Positions 50,301 to 64,000 of a stretch of DNA of 64,000 bases are shown here, piece after piece. Position 1 is the first letter of the stretch, and each line of letters opens with the position of its first letter. The notes under the pieces are model-generated. The model saw only the letters and a program-made list of their open reading frames with translations, did not search any database and had not been told where the DNA came from. The stretch lies in contig CAJNOI010000018.1 in assembly GCA_905250115.1 (NCBI GenBank), positions 558,001 to 622,000 on the forward strand. Direction: 5' to 3'. The position numbers were made by a program, and so were the translations under genes. Origin of the DNA: Adineta steineri. Its lineage: Eukaryota; Rotifera; Eurotatoria; Adinetida; Adinetidae.

Positions 50301-50376
50301 TAGGCAACGTATCTCACTTCGTCCCGTCGCCCCTTATTCATCGTAGTTATAACATTTCTTCAAAAATTCAATTCCA
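47345..50376. other. Intergenic region TFAP2-RUVBL2
   Basis: AT-rich apart from one GC-richer block at about 48.95-49.34 kb, listed separately. No coding frame is convincing. The TFAP2 3' UTR likely fills the first several hundred nt. Confidence 0.45.
48943..49338 (-). mobile_element. GC-richer block with TATA box; possible lone LTR or transposon relic
   Basis: About 400 nt clearly less AT-rich than both flanks. On the minus strand it carries a strong core promoter (GGGTATAAAAGGCAG) about 130 nt from one end. TGT...ACA-like edges can be drawn, but no target duplication or second copy is present in the window. It could also be a short non-coding RNA gene or a foreign fragment. Family unknown. 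Confidence 0.3.
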
Positions 50377-52418
<2,042 letters not shown>

Positions 52419-54475
52419 TCCTTCAATTATTCTTGTTAAATGTATCTTCCTTTTGTTGTTATTGTTACTGTTATTATTCTTGTTATTTGTATGTGTAGAA
52501 TTTCACGATCATAAAGTGTTTGTAATACATCATTCAAATAACTACTAGTAAAAAGAAATTGATAAAAAATATAATTTCATCTTAATTGATATATATATAT
52601 ATAGACTTTCAATATATATATGATTTGTATATTTTTTCTATAGAATTGTTTGTTTATCTCTACTCGATAATGAATAACTACTGATCAATCTATATGATTT
52701 ACAAGATTTTTTTTTCTTCTTAGAATAACGTGTCTATACTATTAATATAATCGATCGACGAGTTTTTTTTTTCTTCTTCTTTCTTTCGGGCTTTGGATAT
52801 GTTTAGCCATCATAAAATTCCATATAGAATAAACGAAGAAAACTGAATTATCTTGACGATTTTGTTAAAAGCAATATTCTGAACATGTCTATCAACAATT
52901 ACAATTTGTTGTCTCTTTGGTCTTCTGTTTTTTATCGAATCATGAAATAGAAAAAAATCCTTATCGATCAAACGCATCCGAAGATTTCAAATGATACGTC
53001 ATTCGTCATTAGATATTCAGATATCTTTTTAAAATGATCGATCGTACACTTTGATGTTTTGTGACATACACTCATTTATATACTTTTTGTTCGTGACAGT
53101 AGCTTCAGCTGTGCCTTATTCTATTCTGTAGACAGTTAATTTACATGTTATTCAATGAATTTTATTCTTTTTTTTTTTTTTTGTTATTCATATGCAGAAA
53201 AAAATATCATTAATAATAGTTATAATAGAAGTGACTATATGACATTTTGTATTCGATTGGAAATAATAACGAAGGAATAAAGACTATTATGAGAAATAGA
53301 TAACCTAATTTTTTGCTCTTTAGAAGATGTTTATCAGAGTAGTATACAGATTCATAAAAACCTATCAACCCCAATGGGCATAATCGCTCTTAATCGAGTT
53401 GATCTTTCTAATTATTTTTCTTTTTCAATAGGTCGTCATCGAAATACATAATGCCTGCTATTACTTTAAGTAGAGACTAAAGAAAAGAAGAAATGACCTT
53501 AATATTTCGTTTTTTTTTCTTATTTGGCTTGTCAATATTGACTTGAGCCAACGATACTTTTCATCTATAACCGGTAGAATCGATAAAAAACAAGTAGTTA
53601 CAAATTCAATTTTATACTAATCATTAGCTATTTTATTCATGTGTATTGAATGAGCAATAATAGTCTTTATTATATATGATAATAACATGTACGACTATGA
53701 AATATCGTTATGAATTTAATTCTGTTATTATCATCGAAGCAATGATAAAGGTAATCATTCGAATTCTCTAAGGGAGTATACGAATAGTCTCATTCATTGA
53801 TTACAAAATTGAGGTATAGTTGTTAGATATGATATTTCTTTTGTGACAGACGACAATCAACTATGGAATGATTAATAACATATGCGAAATGAACAATTTA
53901 GTATTTATTAAAATTTTTCACATTTTCTGAAACCAACAATCAGTAAATGCCTTTTGGCAATATTTTATTTTCCTTTCATCATTGATTCAATTGCCTTGTT
54001 TTTTTGTCCGACATAATAGTATGACGTAGTGAAAGTATAACATTTCTATTTTTTCTATATTATTCTTTTTTAATACATTGATAAATATCGTAAGAATGTT
54101 TATTTATTATTAAGTTCTCGAGTAATAAATCATGAATTATTATAAAAAAAAGTTTTTAATTGACCTCAAAAAATTCTAATAAGTACTTTTGTGTTAAACA
54201 ATAATTTTTTTTTGAACTTTTAACGTCTTTTTTTTTAATATTTAAAAAGAGAACGTTTAGTGATCAAATAGAATAAAATGTGCTTTTTGACGATAGAAAA
54301 AGAACTATTTTTTTTTCACGGTAGTCATACCTATTGTAGAAAAGGCTAATATTTACTTTTGTACCCAACTGCAACTCCCTCAAAGACATCTGTCACATTC
54401 TCTCTAGGACAAAAAAATAACTTTGAACATAAAAAATTCTTCATTTATTTTAGTCGATCATCATTTGATAAAATA
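52419..54475. other. Intergenic region RUVBL2-MCTP
   Basis: About 2 kb, AT-rich, with poly-T runs; no gene recognised. A T-rich run ending TTTTAG at 54453 could be a 3' splice site of a 5' UTR intron of the next gene. Confidence 0.45.
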
Positions 54476-57400
54476 ATGTCTGATGAAAATATTAACTCCA
54501 ATAATATTCATTCTCGTTCAATACTACGTCAAGTACGTGACACATTTGGTAGTATGGGTCGTAATCTACAAATAAAAACAAGAACGCAATCTCCACCATT
54601 TACATTAGTCAATAATAAACATACATCAGTTGATAATATAGATTTACAAAATTCTCATATAAAAATTCATACAAAAAAATCAACGCCAATATCATTCTCA
54701 CATCATCTATCATTATTTAATCAAGTTAAATCACGTGTTAATAAAAATCGAAAACATCAAAATGCACAATCATTATCCGATAATGACGATGATATACGTT
54801 CATCATTGCCAGTAATCATTTCATCTCCAGTAAGTTCATTTTATCAATCTTTTTTTTTATTGCGCAGAATATTATTTAGTAGGTATATACATATTAAAAA
54901 AAATCTTTTGTCAACAGCTGTCGTACTCGTTTTTTTTTTATTATAAAAACCTTAAAGAATAATAACAAAAATTTAAATTGTAAATGACTCGTCAGAGAAT
55001 ATTTGATAAAGAATTAGATGTTTCTTGATGACTGTTATGTAAAGTTTAAATTATCTAATATATGTAATTATTCTTGCTTTCTATTTGTCAATAGTCTAGT
55101 ATGAAAAATCATAAGTTGTATAACAGATTAGATTGAATTGAATTAGCGGGGTTTCTAAGATAATTACATTTTGATAAAAAAACAAGTTGAAGTTTTCTTT
55201 CCGTTACTGTCTTTGCCTTTGATATTTTAAAATATTAGACAAGTTCTATCATGAATTGAGAACATATTTTGTTTTTTTTATAAAAATCAATTCGTAATTC
55301 ATACAGTTGATCATATTTTTGAGACATAGAAAAAATTATCCTTGTCAAAGTATGTACGATGGGTTATATCATATTGATGAGATGCCTTTTCATTATCCTA
55401 CTCACGTTTTTTGGTTCGTATATCTATATGTATATTATCGAATCATTTGTTTGTATTTATGTAATCATTTCATCTACTCTCTTATCTCCATCTTATACAT
55501 ATTTGATCTATCATTCTTTTTTTGTATCTGATATGTACTCTAAGTAGTAATGTAATTCGCTTCTTTACTTTGTTCATTAAATATAATGAATGTCGACAGA
55601 GTATTATTGCAATCGATCCTATTAACAAAAATCCTTTTATAATTAACAGTTTATTCGAATAAAAAAGAGAAAAAAAATTATCATAACATGGTAGATAGTT
55701 AATTAAATAAGATTAGCAACTTATTTGACGCACATACTTTAGTTAATATGTTACCTTGCAAAATAATCGTTGATGATAAACACACTAAGTTTGATTCAGA
55801 ATAGTTGAAGAACTGTCACCACGTGTGCTTGTCAAAAACAGCAACGATCTTGTAATATAATTTGACATTTGACGCCAACAATAACAGTAGACAAACTAAT
55901 TTTAGTTGATTGTATTTTAAAATTCATCAGATGTCATTATCAAAGACGTGCGTCATAATCTGGCACCATCACGTGCAACATGCCTCACTCGTTAATTGAA
56001 ACTATTAAATAACATACAATCAATATGTGAAGTTTCGATTCATTGATTCGAAAGAATTTGATACATTTTCTTTTTTCATTATATAGTGATGCACTTGACA
56101 TCACAAGATTTCTCGAAAAACGCTCATATCTCGATGAAAGGAAATGCTATAGATCGTAGTTTTATATCTTCTTTCTTTATTAATCTTGTGATCATTTTCT
56201 TTTACATCTGTTCTATGTCTGAACGCTATGCTTGATTACCTTTCTACTATCTCTTATATTGAATATATGAACAAACTAAACAAAGCGAATAATCATCATC
56301 CTATAGTCACTTTTTTCTTTACATTCTGATAGATCAGTCTCATTTTTCCACTGAATAACATTTGCAAATTTTTATCAATAATAAGGTAATATTCTATTTG
56401 ATTAAATTAATATATCATTATCAATGATAATGAAGATAAAATAAAACTTTTCGTATACATTTACTTGATTATTTTGTTATAATAAGAAATAGATAAAAAC
56501 AGTGTATTAAGTCAAATCTTTATCGTACCTATTATATACTTAGATAGATGAAATTATTTTCGAACGATGTTATTTTTGTGCGTGTTCTTTTGTCCTAAGT
56601 CGGATGTAATTCCGGAAGAATGTTCCTGATCGTAAGCTATTAAGAAATTCAATAACTAAATAGTAAGACATGTCATTAGTTAGATTAAAAGTATATAGAT
56701 TCATTGTTGTGATGTGCTTAGAATAATTTTTATAGAGAGAAAGACATCTCAAATGTTAATCGTTAAAGCATTAGCTGTTAATGAGATGCAATAGTATACA
56801 TTTTGTTATGTATTGACATATATATATATCTTCATTTACTCGTAAGCGAAAGTGACATGGTTCTATCAAGAATAAAATAGTTGAATAGGAAAGAATCTAT
56901 GAGACGGCAAGAGAAAATAAGCATTTATTCTTTTTCCCTTCTACAAGCGTTCTCTCTCATATTTTTCTTGCTCGATGTTGTCTCAAACACTCGATCAAGA
57001 GAAGTTTTTTTTTTTGTTGTTGTTAATCATCTGTTGCATTTCGACATCCGCCTAACTTGCTCTTGTAATAGTCTTACACTTGGGGAAAATACAGAAAAAA
57101 AGAAATTCAAAAGAAAAAGAAAATACTACACATAACCAATGTCTAATCGAATGATGTTCGTGTATTTTGTAAAATATTGAATTTATCTACAAATGAATCT
57201 TCCTTCTACGTACAACAAAAATGCAATTATGAGATATTTCTGTGCTTGTCTTAAGGTGATATGACGTTTTTTTTCTTTTATTTACAAAAAAAAACTAAAT
57301 TGAATTTTTGTTAAATTGAAATGTTTTATTTAACAGGAATCGAAATCAACAATTTCATTTGATGTTAATCAAAATTCTAATTTAAATGCAATTAATTTAT

Positions 57401-60400
57401 TACCATCTGAATCTCTTATTAATACAAATATTCCAGATGATGAGGATGATGATCCTTTGAAAATCGAACAAAATTTTGCTGACGTATTAAATTCTGATGA
57501 TGAAGTTCCAGAGTTATCTCAACAATCCAATGAAGTAAATCGTTCTGGTCGAATGAATATTAATAAAATAACTCAACGTGCACGAACAGTCTTAAATAAA
57601 TCTCCTTCATTAACTTCAATTGCAACTAATATATCATTACCAAATAATAATCTTGAAATTGTTTATTTTATTGAACTTTATATTGAACATGGAAAAGATT
57701 TATCTATTAAAGATTTCAATGGTACGAGTGATCCTTATGTTAAAGTTTATTATGGTACAGAAGAAAAATATGTTACTAATACAATCTATAAAAATTTAAA
57801 TCCAATATGGAATGAAAAAGTTTCATTCTTTGTACATGATTTAAGTGTACCAATTAATTTTTATGTGTTTGATTATGATCGTATTGGACGTGATGAAGCA
57901 ATGGGTTCGACAAAAATCGATCTATGGAAATTACCATTTGATCAAGATTATAATGCAATACTTGATTTACAAAATGAAAAACGAACTGATGGAAAAATAG
58001 GTTCACTTATAATCAGTATAAATATTACACAAAGAACAACAGAATTTCGAGATGAAGTAAAAAAGATATATTTTGTACTATTCTATATATATATTTATAT
58101 AGGTAATGCGTACATTGTCAAAAACATCAAATGGAAAAGCATCTTTAACTAGTCGTTTAGGAAGAAATAATTCAGTTGTATTAACACGACGTACTATTGA
58201 TGTGTTTATAATTGAAGGAAGAAATTTAACAACAGCTGGTAATGCTAATAAACTTTTTAATCCATATATTCGTCTTAAATTTGGAACAAATAAAAAAAAT
58301 CGAACACAAGTATTATTAAAAATCGCATGTTTTTTTTTTATCTAATAAGAATGTTGTTATCTTAGACAATCAAATCAACTGTCAATCCAAAATGGCATCA
58401 ATCATTTATATATGATATTATGATTAATGAACTTCCACCATTAGAATTAACTGTTTTTGATGATACAAGTAGTTCGGGTGATTTTATTGGAAGGTAAAAA
58501 CAGAAGATATAATAATATATATGATTTAATCTTTTTTCATTATTTTAATTTAGAGGTATTTGTAATTTGGCTCACTTGGATGAAGAAAAAACTCATCGAA
58601 TATCAGTTGAACTTGAAAATAATACTGGTATTATTGATTTATTTGTAACTATAACTGGTATAGCACCAATACAAGAATTAATAAACGATGGTGAAACTTC
58701 TTCGAATGGTTCAATTGATGTTATACAATCGAAAATAACAGATGAAGAAATTGAATATTATGTTTGTATAAAAGAATTTTTATTAATTTTATAATTATGA
58801 ATCATTTAAATAGAGTTTCTTTTCGACATTACGATCAATCCTACCAATACTTGATGTTGGAAAAGTTGAAATTAAAAGTAAAAAATTTATTTTGCTTGTT
58901 AACAATAGAAAAACTATTTTTGTTTAGTTTATCAAGCACGAGATTTAAGTGCTAAAGATATCAATGGTAAATCAGATCCATTTTGTGTTGTTGAACTGGA
59001 TTCAACTCGTTTACGTACACATACAATTTATAAAACACTTGATCCTGTTTGGAATAAATCATTTATTATCCCTGTGCAAGACATACATTCCGTGCTTGAA
59101 TTAACTATTTATGATGAAGATATGAATAAAACAACGGAATTCATTGGAAAAATAGCTATTCCATTACTAGCAGTAAGGAAAAGAATTTATTTAATATATA
59201 TTTTTTTCTCTCTTCTATAAAGATTCAAAATGGAGAAAAGAAATGGATGACATTGAAAGATCGAAAATGTTGTTTACCTGTGAAAGGTATTATTGAAATT
59301 GAAGCAACATTGATTTATTCTAATGTAAAATAATTTTCTAATCTAAAATTTCTTCGAAAAGTCTTTTTTTATATAGTTAAGAGCAATTGCTCGAACGTTT
59401 AATCCCAGACAAGTTCGATATTATCAACAAGATGGCAAATTTCGTGTTGCTGTATTTATATAAAAAAGATTAGATATTTGTTTTTCATTTCGAGTATTTC
59501 TAGGTCTTTAAACAACATATTAATCGTGTTAGAAGTGCATTAGTACATGTAGTTAATGTGGTGAAATTTATTGATTATTGTTTTCAATGGGAAAATCCAT
59601 TGTTAAGCTTTTGCACTTTTATTGTAAGTAAATCGAAGAAGAAGAATATTTGAATTATTTTGTTATTTTAGATGTCATTACTTATTGTTTGGAATTTTGA
59701 ATTGTATATGTTACCTTGTGCACTTTTATTAATATTCGCAAGAAATGCAGTTATAGAATATCGTCGAGGAATATTAGGAAAACCATTTGCAACATTAGGA
59801 GATGAAGTAAGATTATTTTAATTATGAATAAAAATATAGTTTGTTATTTTTTTCTCTTCTAGACAGTATCTTCAGTAATACAACCGTTAACTGTTGATGA
59901 AGATGCATTAGATACTGATATGAGCAGCAAAGTAAGTGAATAAATCAATTCATTGTCAACTATAATACCAATTGATTTATTCTAACAGGAACAAAAGAGA
60001 TCTTTGATGAGTGTTATTCATGGGATTCAAGATACTGTTCTTGAAATTCAAGGTTACGTTGATGAAGTTGCTTCTACTTTAGAACGTATTAAAAAGTAAG
60101 AAAATCGAATTTATATCTTTATAAAAACTGTCTTTTCTAGTGTTTTTAATTTTACTGTACCTTGGCTATCTATAATGGCTATAATTGTTCTTACTATTGC
60201 TTCGATAGTACTCTATTATATTCCACTTCGATATTTAATTCTTGCATTCATTATAAATAAATTTACGAAAACATTTCGTAAACCCAAAGGTTATATTGAT
60301 AATAATGAATTAGCTGATTTTATTTCGCGTTTACCTTCTGATCCTGAACTAGTTCGTATTTTTAACTTTTTTTTCAAAAACAAATTCTTTTATTTATCAT

Positions 60401-60492
60401 TTTAGTTACAATATCGAGAAATGCCAGTTCTTTCTCGAATTCCAACAATTACAAAGAAGAATAAACGTCTCACAACAACATCTAACAAATAA
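54476..60492 (+). CDS. MCTP: Multiple C2 and transmembrane domain protein (MCTP), 15 exons
   Basis: ER-anchored calcium and lipid sensor; in known animals it acts at synapses and in ER membrane organisation. Exons: 54476-54829, 57337-58056, 58103-58309, 58366-58493, 58554-58761, 58814-58877, 58928-59172, 59223-59324, 59377-59451, 59504-59623, 59672-59806, 59863-59931, 59989-60095, 60141-60351, 60406-60492; 943 residues, frame closed. About 220 polar residues precede C2A (about 224-345; [13 protein letters not shown] and [13 protein letters not shown] supply acidic calcium ligands), C2B (about 389-500), C2C (about 555-670; [14 protein letters not shown] and YDEDMNK). The C-terminal part has two hydrophobic segments (about 737-765 and 852-885) flanking the conserved YRRGILGKP and [14 protein letters not shown] blocks. 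In C2B the first acidic loop reads [11 protein letters not shown]. The last donor is GTTCGT, unusual, but the join LPSDPEL to LQYREMP fits the family. The first intron is 2.5 kb, the others about 45-60 nt. Confidence 0.92.
54830..57336. other. Large first intron of MCTP
   Basis: 2.5 kb between clean GT and AG sites, fifty times the typical intron here. Contains no recognisable gene. It may hold an alternative promoter or first exon. Confidence 0.6.
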
Positions 60493-62283
60493 GCAAAAAA
60501 TGTCTAATTCATTTCTATATATATGTAAACATTCCATCAGCGATTTATATCGACAATGGCATGAACAATTTGTGATAAGATAATATAATCATTCTATAAA
60601 TGAAAAAACATTTAAAAATCAGATATAAATATATATGTACATGTGTAATGTTATTATTTTGTTCTGTGTACGGTGAATTGTCTTTCGATTAAAAAAATGA
60701 ACGATTAATTTCATTTTCATAATCAATCGATAGTTTTACAAACTGAAGAAACTGTTCTTTTTTTTTTATTAATAACTAGTGATATTTATGGAAATATAAT
60801 GCTAACATACTTTTACCAAAATGAATTTATTATGGTGTATTAAAAATCAATGGGTTCATTTAGTATATTTATTGTCAAGAAGATATGAAATATGACGATG
60901 ATAACAGTTTATTCGTTTAAAATGATTTGATTAGAAATTTATTTCTTGAAAATAGTAGTCTTATAAAAGTTTCGCTTGATTGAAAATCATTCATATAATA
61001 AGAATATAATTGACTATGACTAGCTCTGTCGAAATATATTAATCTGATTTTCTATTCATATAATTCGCTCTAATAAACATGAGTTCAAAAAGCATTCTGA
61101 TTATTTCATGTTAGAGTTTACACTTATAAAATAATCTTTTATAACAGGTCATAACGGTCTGTTCATATATTTAATGTGATACTTATAGACAACTAGATAC
61201 CATTCGAGTTTCACTCAATTGTGAAAAACTGATAACCTAAAAAAGCCAACCGTCGTCTCTAAGAACGAGCATGGAATAAGTCTCCATGGAAAAAACGTAT
61301 TTTGCAATCTATTGAAACTTATACTCTGTCATCATACATCTATATGAAAAATTGTCAAAAAAATGCCTTGTTGAGGGTGTGCGTGTCTGTTCTATCATCA
61401 CATATTCACACCCACACCCACACCCACACCCACACCCTTTATTACGTGTACCAGAAGAACAATGAAAATTATATGATCTTATTTTTATCAATAATAATCA
61501 ATCATCACATATGATATATTTAATACAAATAAGAAAATCAGGATCTGTTATAAAAAAAACAAATTTAATATATCACTTAATTAACTTAAAAATAAATGTG
61601 TTATTTTATTCGATAATTATTAGACTTCTCCTATGAACATTTACATAAGATGTGTATAGCACAATTTATATTTATTAAAATTTTTTTAAGAGTCTTGTCA
61701 AACATTATAATACTATTTGAGATCACAAATTAATTTTAGTCTGCATTGTCAAGTACATTAAAGTCGAATATTTAGTCTATTTATTAGAGGAAACAAGATA
61801 TTCAGTAAATTTTCATACGCCAGTAGAGAAACATAATAGATATAATACTTGGATTTATTTAAATGAATAACATGTATTATCTCTTTTGTATAATTATTCT
61901 CATTTAACATGATTAGAAATTGAGGAAATAATCTAGAAGAAAAAAACCTATATTTCAGTTAATATGAATGATTAAATCAATTATAGTTTTCTGTCAAACC
62001 GTATCATATTAAATCTACATCTGCACAACGTACGTTTTACACCATGATAAAATAGAATTTAATGACAGAACTTTCTAATTGATGCAAAGAAGAATTATAT
62101 GAAAAAACATTCTTTGATAATCTACGCATGTGTTTAGCTTCCTTGCTGATATTTCATTTTCTTGTTTTTTTTTGATAAAATATTGTGATAAGCTATTAAT
62201 TTTAGTTCATAAGTTTTTATTTCAACATTAATAGAATAACTATTTCTAACTCAATTCAGTTTATTTCACTTATATTTCTACAG
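60493..62283. other. Intergenic region after MCTP
   Basis: AT-rich, no gene. It holds the telomere-like repeat at 61.37-61.44 kb. A T-rich run and CAG end at 62283, looking like a splice acceptor left from the GPCR pseudogene. Confidence 0.45.
61373..61437. repeat. Telomere-like tract (CCCACA)5 with inverted partner
   Basis: 61407-61437 is about five near-perfect CCCACA units, the complement of the bdelloid telomere repeat TGTGGG. GAGGGTGTGCGTGT at 61373-61386 is an inverted partner, with about 20 nt between arms. It is the purest such tract in the window. Confidence 0.75.
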
Positions 62284-63019
62284 GATTGTATCATTATCTC
62301 TACTGCAAATATACTTCCTCTTGTTCAACGAGTTATGACTCGTTATATTTTATCTACAATTGCTGTATTCGGAAATTTAGGTCATATAATATCAATTACA
62401 ATATTATCACAAGAACAACGTGGATCAAATTCATGTTCAATTTATCTTCTTGCAACATCAATTTCTGGTTTGATTATCATGAATTGGGCTATAATTTTAC
62501 TTGTTTATGTACTTGATCATATAGATCTTATGAATACATCATTAACATTATGTCATATTCGTGTTTATATGAAACATACTTCATCAATGTGTTTTCGATA
62601 TGTAGTAGTTGTTGCATGTACTCATCAATGTGGTGTTTATGAATTATATGACTAAATTTATAGTATTTATAGTTTAATTTGTTTTGGATTAATACCTATT
62701 TGTTTAATAGTTATTTTTGATATTCTTCTTACAATTAAATTACAATAAACAAAATCACGTATTCAACCAATTCATAATAGTTTTCATATTAAAAGAGATG
62801 AATTTTGTTTAGGAAAAGTTATATTAACTGAAGTTATTGTTAGAATATATTTTGCACATTTACTCATCCATTAATCACATTATATTCGACTTGAACAAAT
62901 AATATAATACCAAATAAAAGCTCTCAACGAATCAAAATTGAATCATTTATAAATTTTATTACAATATCATTACTTCTCTATTTTAATTATAATACAATAT
63001 TTTATATTTATTTTATAGT
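62284..63019 (+). pseudogene. Class A (FMRFamide-receptor-like) GPCR pseudogene
   Basis: Starts at a splice-acceptor-like CAG with DCIIISTANILPLVQRVMTRY. It then matches a rhodopsin-type receptor: TM1 with GNLGHIISI, RGSNSCSIYLLATSISGLI for TM2, LMNTSLTLCHIRVYM for TM3 with its Cys, and VVVACTHQCGVYEL where ACIDRY is expected. The DRY arginine motif is lost. After a TGA/TAA-rich passage, recognisable TM5 (FGLIPICLIVIFDILLTIKL) and TM6-7-like pieces follow, separated by several stops, up to about 63019. Related receptors form large families in rotifers, and this copy is clearly dead. Confidence 0.75.
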
Positions 63020-63429
63020 ATCAAAATCATTTCAACAGTCTATTAAATATTTTATACGAAGATATATTTTTATATTTAAATTTAACAGAAGAAATATTGA
63101 ACATAATCAGAATTAATATAATCAACAAATTAATTGACCAAAAATAATTTACAATTCTCACATATATTCTTATCATATTTTGATAACGAGAAGAAACAAT
63201 TACTAATGGATTTTTCTTAGTTTTTATTGTTTTATGTAAATCTTCGAATGAATCTTTATCAAGACGAATTGTAACTAAATTTTCATTATTCTCATCATAT
63301 AATCGTCCAGAATCATATTCAACATGTTCACTAAATAAAGTACATTCTTGCTTTATTTGGTTATACCTAGTTGTTTGACATAATGATGATTCTTGATATA
63401 AATAAATAAATCGTAAACGGTTTCGACAA

Positions 63430-63640
63430 TTATGCAAACCAAGATAAAAACGAATAGTTTTATCCACGTTTAAAAATTGTTCAGGTATAAATTTTGTTGA
63501 ATCAATTTCCCAATAGCGTGGATCTTGATGCAAATTTTGAGTAGCAATTACAACTGCATCTCCTTTCCTTATAGGTATGTTATCACGTGCTGCTCCATGA
63601 CTTATGTGTCCAGCGATATACGAGCATATCGAAGAATTTT
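63430..63640 (-). pseudogene. Cytochrome P450 C-terminal fragment
   Basis: Minus-strand frame with the P450 stretch GHISHGAARDNIPIRKGDAVVIATQNLHQDPRYW, then DSTKFIPEQFLNVDK (the PERF-type motif), then FYLGLHNC (the heme-binding F-x2-G-x3-C). The expected glycine and helix L after the Cys are missing and the frame runs into unrelated residues. Upstream the K-helix ExxR and everything before it are absent; the frame starts in the telomere-like hairpin at 63.65 kb. It is therefore a broken piece of a monooxygenase gene. The remaining frame to 63027 has no P450 resemblance. Confidence 0.65.
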
Positions 63641-63642
63641 TT

Positions 63643-63693
63643 GAGGGTGGGTGTGGATGTAGATGCAAGGATTGGAGAACGCACACTACATCC
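63643..63693. repeat. Telomere-like hairpin at the P450 break
   Basis: GAGGGTGGGTGTGGATGTAG faces CACACTACATCC with about 20 nt between the arms. It abuts the truncated P450 fragment. Confidence 0.5.
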
Positions 63694-64000
63694 AGACTTC
63701 ATCAATGAAGAAAAAAAGTTGACATGTTTTCATCTTGTATGCTTACAATTAATGATTTAGATGAATACTATTTAGTTTTGTCTAAAGTGTTATTCATAAT
63801 AAACAATTTTTTCTTTATGTTTTTGTATTTTATTATTTTGCGTATTCTAATCTCACCTTTATTATCCTGTCAGCTGTGACATGCACATGATTGACGCACA
63901 GAATAATAAAATGTATAGGTGAATGCGAGATAGTTAAGAATAATACGTATTCAATTGCAACCATAAAAAATGACGCATTCACAAAGTATATATTTAATCG
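63694..64000. other. Non-coding end of window
   Basis: AT-rich, nothing recognised. Confidence 0.4.

Noticed and set aside
55307-55547. Frames inside the large MCTP intron
   Set aside because: Hydrophobic T-rich chance frames without splice sites in phase with the MCTP exons.
63027-63429. Continuation of the P450 frame as a fusion protein
   Set aside because: No domain recognised and composition like random AT-rich sequence; treated as read-through beyond a broken gene.

Overview
The window is animal nuclear DNA and most likely comes from a bdelloid rotifer. It is strongly AT-rich, its spliceosomal introns are mostly about 48-60 nt, and it holds metazoan-only genes (protocadherin, TFAP2, MCTP, the ciliary gene TMEM231). 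It also has a bacterial-type gene interrupted by such introns, and scattered TGTGGG/CCCACA tracts like the telomere repeat reported for bdelloids. The phylum is an inference; the animal origin is not in doubt.

Layout. 0.5-4.5 kb: compact block of TMEM231, cytosolic seryl-tRNA synthetase and an LYRM7/MZM1-like complex III assembly factor, all on +. 4.5-13.5 kb: about 9 kb without a recognisable gene. 13.5-17.1 kb: seven-cadherin-repeat protocadherin (+). 17.3-34 kb: accessory region with a Tc1/mariner-like remnant, five copies of a small two-exon gene family with no recognised relatives (-), a short LTR element carrying a RING-finger frame, an assembly gap, a hAT-type MITE nested in a second inverted-repeat element, a complete secreted NHL-repeat gene (-), two tandem repeats and a GC-richer block. 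34.0-38.9 kb: phosphoenolpyruvate carboxylase (eight exons, the best horizontal-transfer candidate) followed by an intronless GNAT acetyltransferase. 38.9-44.2 kb: a second gene desert leading into transcription factor AP-2 (44.2-47.3 kb). 50.4-52.4 kb: RUVBL2. 54.5-60.5 kb: MCTP with three C2 domains. 62.3-63.6 kb: a GPCR pseudogene and a cytochrome P450 fragment.

The housekeeping genes act in unrelated processes (cilium gate, translation, respiratory-chain assembly, chromatin remodelling), and no operon-like coupling is visible. The two gene deserts flank the developmental genes (protocadherin, TFAP2), which suggests regulatory landscapes. The accessory region looks like an island where duplicated small genes, transposons and telomere-like scars accumulate. 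Exon boundaries were assigned by hand from GT/AG sites, reading frame and family homology, and the large multi-exon genes close with no leftover frame. I found no tRNA, rRNA or CRISPR array.
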